A DNA stretch of 9,083 nt from Treponema sp. (lineage in GTDB: Bacteria > Spirochaetota > Spirochaetia > Treponematales > Treponemataceae), in the NCBI GenBank assembly GCA_024699205.1, contig JAILQA010000208.1, positions 1 through 9,083 on the forward strand, in the 5' to 3' direction. Below, one piece after another: positions 1 through 5,780 of the stretch. Both the position numbers and the translations under genes were made by a program. The notes under the pieces were generated by a model. It was not told where the DNA came from and did not search any database. It was given only the letters and a program-made list of their open reading frames with translations. Numbering within the stretch: the first letter of the stretch is position 1; each line of letters starts with the position of its first letter.

Positions 1-5
1 CATTA

Positions 6-20
6 TTATAATGATTACAT
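6..20. promoter_or_regulatory. PerR-box-like operator upstream of perR
   Basis: The 15 bases TTATAATGATTACAT match the 7-1-7 inverted repeat known for Bacillus PerR boxes (TTATAATNATTATAA) at 12 of 14 informative positions. The site ends 19 bases before the TTG start of a PerR-type gene. It also contains a perfect TATAAT, so a bound repressor would block RNA polymerase. Autoregulation is inferred from this placement and from how PerR genes are usually controlled. AT-rich DNA yields such matches by chance more often than balanced DNA, so the call rests on position as much as on sequence. Confidence 0.6.
7..12 (+). promoter_or_regulatory. -10 element of the perR promoter
   Basis: TATAAT is a perfect sigma-70 -10 hexamer and lies 27 bases before the TTG start of perR. 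Transcription would begin near base 19-20, leaving a leader of about 20 bases that includes the Shine-Dalgarno. The -35 element would fall before the window, so the promoter cannot be fully judged. Confidence 0.5.
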
Positions 21-26
21 TTTTAT

Positions 27-30
27 AAGG
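27..30 (+). promoter_or_regulatory. Shine-Dalgarno deciding the TTG start of perR
   Basis: AAGG sits 9 bases before the TTG at 40. No ATG lies in this frame near the amino end, and the PerR alignment needs the helix that begins at residue 3-5, so TTG is the best start. Confidence 0.55.
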
Positions 31-39
31 AAAACAATT

Positions 40-465
40 TTGGTTAAACAATATCAAACAATTCTTGAAAATGCAGGGATTCGGCCGTCAATTCAGAGGA
101 TAGCGGTTTATAGATATTTGTGCGAGAATCCAATTCATCCTGACGTAGAAACAGTTTATGCAGATTTGGCGCCATCTTATCCTACGCTTTCAAAAACTAC
201 AGTTTACAATACATTAAAACTCTTCGAAGAAAAAAAGATTGTCCAGTCAATCAAAATTGAAGATGATAAATTGCGTTTTGATGCAGAAATGAGAGATCAT
301 TTTCATTTTAAATGTACAAAGTGCAATAAGATTTTTGATATTTTTTCTGAATCAGAAGAACACAAGCTTTCTGAACACTGCCAGAAGATTCTCCCAAGTG
401 GCTTTATGATAACAAAGGTAGAAACAAATATCTGGGGAATCTGTCAGGAATGCTCTTGTAAATAA
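40..465 (+). CDS. perR: PerR-type Fur-family peroxide/metal-responsive repressor
   Basis: The protein has 141 residues, the normal length for the family. It is a cytoplasmic DNA-binding repressor expected to sense peroxide through metal-catalysed histidine oxidation. The winged helix covers about residues 1-80, with the recognition helix near SKTTVYNTLKLF (51-62). The dimerisation and metal domain follows. Compared with Bacillus PerR, all five regulatory metal ligands are present: H33, D81 (in RFD), H87, H89 and D100. The structural zinc site is also complete: C92 and C95, with C135 and C138 in the CQEC motif. The Asp at position 100, where many other Fur-family proteins carry Glu, is the residue linked to iron-dependent peroxide sensing, which favours PerR over Fur or Zur. 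The start is TTG behind AAGG. A PerR-box-like site covers its promoter, so autorepression is likely. Extra cysteines at 28, 114 and 140 have no known role. The family call is firm; the PerR subtype is strongly suggested. Confidence 0.9.
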   Translation: MVKQYQTILENAGIRPSIQRIAVYRYLCENPIHPDVETVYADLAPSYPTLSKTTVYNTLKLFEEKKIVQSIKIEDDKLRFDAEMRDHFHFKCTKCNKIFDIFSESEEHKLSEHCQKILPSGFMITKVETNIWGICQECSCK

Positions 466-491
466 AAAATAAATATTTTCCTAAATTCATT

Positions 492-520
492 TTGTATTTT
501 GCCCGATATAAAACTTATAG
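492..520 (+). promoter_or_regulatory. Possible promoter of the ankyrin lipoprotein gene
   Basis: TTGTAT at 492-497 and TTATAG at 515-520 are separated by 17 bases and lie 44 bases before the ATG at 564. Each hexamer is only a partial match to consensus. The 98-base gap between perR and this gene shows no convincing hairpin terminator, so read-through from perR is also possible. Confidence 0.3.
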
Positions 521-563
521 GAGTAGGCTTTTTAATTTGACTACAGGTATTAGAGGGGAAAAT

Positions 564-3365
564 ATGAAAAGAAACATCTTTTTTATTGCATTTGTTTCAA
601 TCTGCGTTTTAGCTGGATGTAAAAGTACAAAAACAACAACAAATTTAAGTCCACAAGAACTGCTTAAAGACAAGCAAATAGAAGCTGCAAAATCAAAATT
701 CGTATATTCTTGGGATATAAACGGTATTGACGCCGATGGAAACACAGTCCTTCATTTGGCAGCTGAAATGAATGATCCTGACTTAATCACCTTTTTTATT
801 ACCAAAGGTGCTGATTCTGAATTAAAAAACTTTGAGGGCGATACACCTCTGCATGTTGCAATCAAAAATAAATCATACGAGGCAGCCAGAACTTTGGCAG
901 CAATAGGCGGAAATCTTTTTGCCAGAAATGCTGACCTTGTTACTGCCCTTGACCTTGGATTACAGACAGATCCACTTTATTATGATTTATTCATAACTAC
1001 AAATTCTGGAAATATCCGCGATACAGAAGGTCAATCTATAGTTCATTATTTTGTAAAAACAAAAAATCTTGACGGTATTCGCAAGTGTATTGAAAAGGAA
1101 CTTCCTATTTCTGTAAAAGATAAACTGGGAAAAACTCCTCTTGATATTGCTTTTTCTGACATAAATGATTATGAATCAGTTGAAATTGCCGCTGAACTTA
1201 TTCTTGGCGGTGCAGATGAAGTTGAAACAGATTTTTCTTACTTCCAGGATGCGGTTGCTGCACGTAATTTAAACACCCGCTTTGATGATGGTCAAACTCC
1301 TCTTCACTATGCAGCAATTCTTGGACACAACGCAATTGCAACTTATCTTTTGGAAAATAATGCAAATACAGCCGTTCAGGATAGCAGCGGTGCAACTCCT
1401 CTTCACGAAGCTGTTCGTTACGGAAACCTCGAAATTGCAACAATGCTTTTGGATGCAGGGGCTAACGTAAATGCAAAGGATAATCTTGGAAAAACTCCAA
1501 TTATGCTTATAATTCCAAAGAATAAGATTTACGACACTTATACCCTTCTCATGAATTATGATGCTGATTTGAATGAAAAAGATATGTATGGTGATACAGT
1601 TCTTCACACAGCGGCAATGCTTCATGTTTCAACAAACGTAATGAGAATGCTGGTTCTCCATAACAAGGAAATTGTAAACACAAGAAATAAGGAAGGTGTT
1701 ACTCCTCTTGAAATTGCTATTCAGCAGAAAGACGTTACAACCGTAAAACTCTTTACTCTTTATGATGCCAATATTCATACTCAGGATACGCACGGTAACT
1801 CCCCTCTGTCTCTTGCTCTTGATTCAGAAGACAATGTTTTTGAAGCAACGGTTACAAAAACTAACATCAATACTCAGGATTCTGAAGGTAACACACCTCT
1901 TCACATTGCAATCCTTAAAAATGCACCTCTGACAAAGATTCAGTATATTTTGAGCCTTATGGATGATGTTAATATCCGTAACAGAGATGGTAATTCTGCC
2001 TTGTATCTTTGTGTAATGAAAAACTGGAAAGAAGTCGGCGAGCTTTTAATTGCTAAAGATGCTGATATCTTCTCTGCCAATATAAACAACGATTCTCCTT
2101 TGCGCTATGCACTTAAAAACGGTGGAGATACACAAAACTGGCTTATCACATCAAAAACAGTTCATTCTGTAGACGGAAGTGGCAATACTGTTCTTCATTA
2201 TGCAGCAGAATGGCAGTTTAAGGATGCAATCACTTCTCTTTCAATAAAGGGTGCTGATATCAATGCCAAGAACGCAAATGGCGAAACACCACTGTTTAGT
2301 GCAGCCAAAACAAATAATCCTCAGATTATCCAGACAGTTTTGGATTGCGGTGGCCATATAAAAGAAAGAGAACATCTTGGAAATACGCCTTTACACATTG
2401 CAGTTCGCTGGGATGCAGAAAAATCTGCTGAAAAACTTATTACACTGGGAATTAATATCAACGCTCAAAATAGTTCTGGAAAATCTCCACTTGCAGAAGC
2501 AGCAGCTGCCGGTAAATACAAGGTTTCACGCTATCTTTTGCAGAATGGAGCTAATGCAAATTCCTGTGATACAAACGGCGTTTCTGTTTTAGTTGATACA
2601 ATCAAAACTCAAAATGTTGAAATGGTTAAACTCCTGCTCAAATTTGGAGCTAATCCTAATCTCCAGGAAATTAACGGACAGAATGCTCTTCATGCAGCAG
2701 CTTATACTGGCAACAGAGAAATAATTTCTTTAATAAAGAATGCAGGCGCAAATCCGCTTTCAAGAGACAGACAGGGAATTACACCATTCTCTATTGTTCT
2801 TAAAATGGACAATTCTATCATTAAAGAAATTCTCGGAGACTCTTACACAATTACAGACAGTGACGGTAACTCACCTATTCATATTCTGGTAAAAAATAAT
2901 GGTAACAGTGATTTACTGCGAACTCTTATTGTTGACGGTTATCCTCTTGATACAAGAAATGCAGACGGTTATACACCTGTAAACTATGCAATTGAAAACA
3001 ACAACCTTCAGCTTGCATTAATTTTACTTGAAAACGGTGCAAATCCTTTCCAGACTATAGACAGAAAAGGTACAAATGGTGTTACAATTGCATTAGCAAA
3101 TAATGACAAACAGATGATTGCTGCAATTGTTAAATATGCAGGAAATATGACGGATATTCAGGGAAATACAATTTTACATTATGCAGCAAAGAACAGCAGT
3201 CTGGAAATTGTAAGAAATCTGATTTCCTATGGATTGGAAAAGAATGTTAAGAATGTTTCTGGAGAAACACCTTATGAAGTTGCAAGAAGATGGAAACGAC
3301 CTGAGGTTGCAGCTTTGTTAAATCCTGATGCAAAAAGGGTTACTGACACCGAAGAAGCGAAGTAG
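564..3365 (+). CDS. Ankyrin-repeat lipoprotein, about 27 repeats
   Basis: I place the start at the ATG at 564, behind GAGGGG (553-558, 5 bases upstream), giving 933 residues. A longer TTG-started frame from 492 would hide the signal peptide. The amino end MKRN is followed by a hydrophobic stretch and a lipobox LAGC with the acceptor C19, so the product should be exported and lipid-anchored. After a short linker (20-55), about 27 ankyrin units of mostly 31-35 residues fill residues 58-920. Their signature is G-N/D/K-T-P/V-L-H-x-A, with first units at 58, 91, 124, 155 and 188. A short charged tail ends the protein. There is no enzymatic domain, so the likely role is protein binding or scaffolding in the periplasm or at a membrane face. 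The HD-GYP gene starts 22 bases downstream, probably in the same operon. The partner and precise role are unknown. Known parallels of secreted ankyrin proteins supporting catalase (Pseudomonas AnkB, Campylobacter Cj1386) make a stress role conceivable given perR upstream, but that is inference. Confidence 0.9.
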   Translation: MKRNIFFIAFVSICVLAGCKSTKTTTNLSPQELLKDKQIEAAKSKFVYSWDINGIDADGNTVLHLAAEMNDPDLITFFITKGADSELKNFEGDTPLHVAIKNKSYEAARTLAAIGGNLFARNADLVTALDLGLQTDPLYYDLFITTNSGNIRDTEGQSIVHYFVKTKNLDGIRKCIEKELPISVKDKLGKTPLDIAFSDINDYESVEIAAELILGGADEVETDFSYFQDAVAARNLNTRFDDGQTPLHYAAILGHNAIATYLLENNANTAVQDSSGATPLHEAVRYGNLEIATMLLDAGANVNAKDNLGKTPIMLIIPKNKIYDTYTLLMNYDADLNEKDMYGDTVLHTAAMLHVSTNVMRMLVLHNKEIVNTRNKEGVTPLEIAIQQKDVTTVKLFTLYDANIHTQDTHGNSPLSLALDSEDNVFEATVTKTNINTQDSEGNTPLHIAILKNAPLTKIQYILSLMDDVNIRNRDGNSALYLCVMKNWKEVGELLIAKDADIFSANINNDSPLRYALKNGGDTQNWLITSKTVHSVDGSGNTVLHYAAEWQFKDAITSLSIKGADINAKNANGETPLFSAAKTNNPQIIQTVLDCGGHIKEREHLGNTPLHIAVRWDAEKSAEKLITLGININAQNSSGKSPLAEAAAAGKYKVSRYLLQNGANANSCDTNGVSVLVDTIKTQNVEMVKLLLKFGANPNLQEINGQNALHAAAYTGNREIISLIKNAGANPLSRDRQGITPFSIVLKMDNSIIKEILGDSYTITDSDGNSPIHILVKNNGNSDLLRTLIVDGYPLDTRNADGYTPVNYAIENNNLQLALILLENGANPFQTIDRKGTNGVTIALANNDKQMIAAIVKYAGNMTDIQGNTILHYAAKNSSLEIVRNLISYGLEKNVKNVSGETPYEVARRWKRPEVAALLNPDAKRVTDTEEAK
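735..3323 (+). repeat. Ankyrin repeat array (protein level)
   Basis: About 27 units of roughly 99 bases encode ankyrin repeats. In the 933-residue protein, units begin near residues 58, 91, 124, 155, 188, 223, 242, 275, 308, 342, 377, 410, 441, 475, 508, 539, 572, 605, 638, 671, 704, 737, 767, 801, 835, 866 and 899. Most are 33-35 residues long. Shorter ones (30-31, once 19) recur at units 3, 6, 12, 15, 22 and 25, giving a rough three-unit superperiod of 97-100 residues. The DNA copies are diverged, so this is an old array rather than a recently expanded tandem repeat. Confidence 0.85.
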
Positions 3366-3387
3366 CAGTTAAAAGTGGAGATAAAAA

Positions 3388-4932
3388 ATGCAGAGTATAC
3401 CTTTAGATTCATTACGGGAAAACGTACTGTTCACAGATGACTTAATGCTCGATAACAATGTCCTTTTATTACCAAAAGGTTGCACCTTTACTCAAGATCT
3501 TAAAGATGCATTAAAACTTTGGGAGTTTGACAGGGTTCTTACAGCAGGCGGAGTCATTGGACAGGCTGCAGGTCAATCTGGAGCACCTTCCAGTGATGCA
3601 GATAAAAGCAGTTCTGAAGGTAAGGTTGATTTTGGTCAGGTAGATGATGAAGATGTTGACAGAAATAAAAATAAAATAGGTGAATCTGTAAAAAAAGCAC
3701 TCGAAAGTTCACGCAATTCACAGCTTGATGGAAGTGATAAATCCCGAATGCAGATGGTTCAGCGCGTTTATGATGAATATTCAAATTATATTGAAAGTGT
3801 ATTCACCCACTACGCTACCCATAAAGAAATTGATAAAGAGGAAATTGCAGAAACTGTTGAAGAATTATGCGGTTTCATCAAAAACAACCAGCGTTATATT
3901 CTGCGCATAAATCCTATTTTTGAAAACACAGGAAAAAACTTTCTCATAATTCATACAATGCGAACCACAATTATTGCGATTACAATTGCAATGTATATGA
4001 GAATGCCTTTTTCTAAAATCAAGGAGCTTGGAACCGCCTGTATTCTTCATGAAATAGGAATGCTCAGACTTCCTCCACAGATTTACATTACAGATAAAAA
4101 ACTGACTCCAGGTGAAAGAATCCAGATTACAAAGCACACTTTGTTCGGATATGCAATTTTAAGAGACTTAGAGTTTCCTCTGAACATCCAGCTTGGAGTT
4201 CTTGAGCACCATGAGCGCGAAAATGGAACCGGATATCCGCGTAAACTTTCAGGAGAAAAGATTTCATCCATTGCAAAGATAATTGCCGTTGCCTGTTCTT
4301 ATGAAGCAATAACTTCTTCACGCGGTTACAAAGAATCAAGTTACAACTTTGATGCATATCTGCAACTTTTAAAAAATGCAGATCATTCATACAATCCGGC
4401 AATTATTAAAGCCCTCTTCTATACTGTTTCGCTTTACCCTATTGGCTCCTATGTATATCTGTCAAACAGAAAAATCGGTGTAGTTGTAGATACAAATCCA
4501 GATGATCCTAAATCGCCAGTGGTTCAACTGGTTCTGGAAAAGGATGAAAATGGTGAACCTATAATCTGTCATACAAGTAAATATTCCGTTTATATTCTCA
4601 GGATTTTAAATCGCAAGGAAAAAGAAGATATTTTCAACATCCTCAAGAAAACAGAAGCACCTTCATCTGGTCAGGAAGAAGAATCACAGGAAAGAGCAAG
4701 TACAAAGGTCACTAATGAAGCTTCTGGTCAGGCTATAAGTCCATTGACAGAAGAAATAGATGGTGAATTGCTTGAAGAAATCACTGAAGAAGATAATCCT
4801 GCCCTTGAAATAAAAACCAGTGTTGCTTATGATTCTGAAGGAAATCCTGTTACCAGACCGGTTTCAAAACCTGCAAACACACCTTCCGCTGACGAGGGAA
4901 TGGAAGATATCGACATCAATATGTTCAGCTAA
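3388..4932 (+). CDS. HD-GYP-domain protein with altered metal-site residues
   Basis: This is a 514-residue cytoplasmic protein with no signal or membrane segment. The ATG follows GGAG (3377-3380) with a 7-base spacer. Residues 1-55 form a small module of the kind often placed before HD-GYP domains. A hydrophilic acidic linker (56-98) and a helical region (100-180) follow. The HD-GYP domain spans about 185-350, then a conserved-looking beta segment (350-405, containing GSYVYLSNRKIGVVVD) and an acidic, probably disordered tail (421-514). Active HD-GYP enzymes hydrolyse cyclic-di-GMP. Here the GYP motif is intact (HHE 274-276, NGTGYP 279-284), as are H189 and H250. However, the HD pair is H221-E222, the usual HDIGK lysine is M225, and the late VAD aspartate is C303. 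Catalysis may be lost or changed, and a cyclic-di-GMP binding or effector role is a fair alternative. It probably shares an operon with the ankyrin lipoprotein. The domain call is firm; activity is uncertain. Confidence 0.88.
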   Translation: MQSIPLDSLRENVLFTDDLMLDNNVLLLPKGCTFTQDLKDALKLWEFDRVLTAGGVIGQAAGQSGAPSSDADKSSSEGKVDFGQVDDEDVDRNKNKIGESVKKALESSRNSQLDGSDKSRMQMVQRVYDEYSNYIESVFTHYATHKEIDKEEIAETVEELCGFIKNNQRYILRINPIFENTGKNFLIIHTMRTTIIAITIAMYMRMPFSKIKELGTACILHEIGMLRLPPQIYITDKKLTPGERIQITKHTLFGYAILRDLEFPLNIQLGVLEHHERENGTGYPRKLSGEKISSIAKIIAVACSYEAITSSRGYKESSYNFDAYLQLLKNADHSYNPAIIKALFYTVSLYPIGSYVYLSNRKIGVVVDTNPDDPKSPVVQLVLEKDENGEPIICHTSKYSVYILRILNRKEKEDIFNILKKTEAPSSGQEEESQERASTKVTNEASGQAISPLTEEIDGELLEEITEEDNPALEIKTSVAYDSEGNPVTRPVSKPANTPSADEGMEDIDINMFS

Positions 4933-4936
4933 ATAA

Positions 4937-4991
4937 AATATTCAGTTAAATAAACATGTTCTCTTGATTTGATAATTTGATTCTGAATATT
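4937..4991. other. Nine-base inverted repeat in the convergent gap
   Basis: AATATTCAG at 4937-4945 and CTGAATATT at 4983-4991 are perfect inverted copies with a 37-base loop. They lie in the 81-base gap between the HD-GYP gene (+) and the aldo/keto-reductase homologue (-). The arms are AT-rich and the loop long, so it is a weak candidate for a bidirectional transcription end. I see no classic GC-rich hairpin with a T run here. Confidence 0.2.
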
Positions 4992-5013
4992 GCTAGATTT
5001 TCAATTATATTTT

Positions 5014-5775
5014 CTAATTAAAGAAGTTTCGTAAATTGTTTACATCTGCCTGGAATTGTTCATCAATAACAGGCGGGTGTTCGTTAAAATAGAGGATTTG
5101 CTCAAGTTCTTCCATTTTCTGAACGCCCCACAAAGGAACGACAGATTCAAACTGAGACAAAAATCCATAGGCAATAGGAACATTTTCCAGAACCCCACCG
5201 CCTAAAGGCTGCATTGCTATAAAACCAATGTCATTTTCTTCACAGAGCTTTACAATTTCAACAGTCTGCTCAGAGCTTAATACATTAAAAGGAAACTGCA
5301 GGGTTTCGTAAAGATTGGATTCAGCAACTTTTTTAGCGGTTTCGTAATTTGTAGTGATAATTCCGAAATGCTTTATTTTGCTTTGATTTTTTAATTTCTC
5401 AAGGGTATCGTAGATTTTGTCTGCTCCACCCGGCAAAGGAAGGAACTTTTCAATTTCCAGCTGGAACAAATCCACGCTGTCTGTATGAAGTGCCATAAGA
5501 CTTGCTTCCAAATCTTCGGTAATTTCTTTTGCTGTTTTTCCTCTTGTAGAAGTTGAAAGAAAAACATTGCGGCGGATGTCATAAAGAGCATCACCCAAAA
5601 GCTGCTCGCTGAGAAGAACCTTATGGGTTGCATCAAAAAAATTAATTCCTGAATCATAAGCCTTACGGATAATCAGGGCCGCATCATCAGCACCTGTACT
5701 ATCCGTAAGCCTCATTGCCCCGAATGACACCCGAGAAACTAAAAGATTTGTTTTACCAAGTCTTATATATTCCAC
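5014..5775 (-). CDS. Aldo/keto-reductase-fold protein lacking the catalytic tetrad
   Basis: The 253-residue protein matches the short aldo/keto reductase branch with the opening LGKTNLLVSRVSFGAMRL (6-23) and the late IAMQPLGGGVLEN (186-198). Other barrel landmarks are GINFFD (43-48), SEQLLGDAL (56-64), VDLFQL (101-106) and KIKHFGI (133-139). Members of the family reduce carbonyls with NADPH using an Asp-Tyr-Lys-His tetrad. Only D48 is kept. By alignment to the motifs, Tyr is V53 (in HKVLLSE), Lys is S76 (in FLSTSTRG) and His is E107 (in FQLEIEK). No cysteine cluster for an iron-sulphur site is present. The frame is intact, so this looks like a maintained non-catalytic or repurposed protein rather than decay. 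The start is GTG at 5775, with AAGG (5784-5787) inside the end of glyQS and a 5-base gap, so it is probably translationally coupled to glyQS. Its biological role is unknown. Confidence 0.82.
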   Translation of the reverse strand: MEYIRLGKTNLLVSRVSFGAMRLTDSTGADDAALIIRKAYDSGINFFDATHKVLLSEQLLGDALYDIRRNVFLSTSTRGKTAKEITEDLEASLMALHTDSVDLFQLEIEKFLPLPGGADKIYDTLEKLKNQSKIKHFGIITTNYETAKKVAESNLYETLQFPFNVLSSEQTVEIVKLCEENDIGFIAMQPLGGGVLENVPIAYGFLSQFESVVPLWGVQKMEELEQILYFNEHPPVIDEQFQADVNNLRNFFN

Positions 5776-5780
5776 AAAAA

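Noticed and set aside
507..512. TATAAA as the -10 element for the ankyrin gene
   Set aside because: The bases 17 upstream (AATTCA) do not resemble a -35 element; the TTGTAT/TTATAG pair is spaced better, though still weak.
492..563. TTG-started amino extension of the ankyrin lipoprotein
   Set aside because: The ATG at 564 has a good Shine-Dalgarno and opens directly into a signal peptide with lipobox; the extension would bury it, and the TTG overlaps a possible -35 element.
1198..1625. Two minus-strand open frames inside the ankyrin gene
   Set aside because: They are complements of repetitive ankyrin coding sequence; the translations are low-complexity and cysteine/histidine-rich in the way shadow frames usually are.
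4520..4535. GGTTCAA resembling a tRNA T-loop
   Set aside because: It lies inside the conserved carboxyl beta segment of the HD-GYP protein and no cloverleaf arms can be drawn around it.
4991..5030. AT-rich stem AATTA/TAATT near the aldo/keto-reductase stop as a terminator
   Set aside because: Five A-T pairs around a T-rich loop are too weak and expected by chance in this composition.
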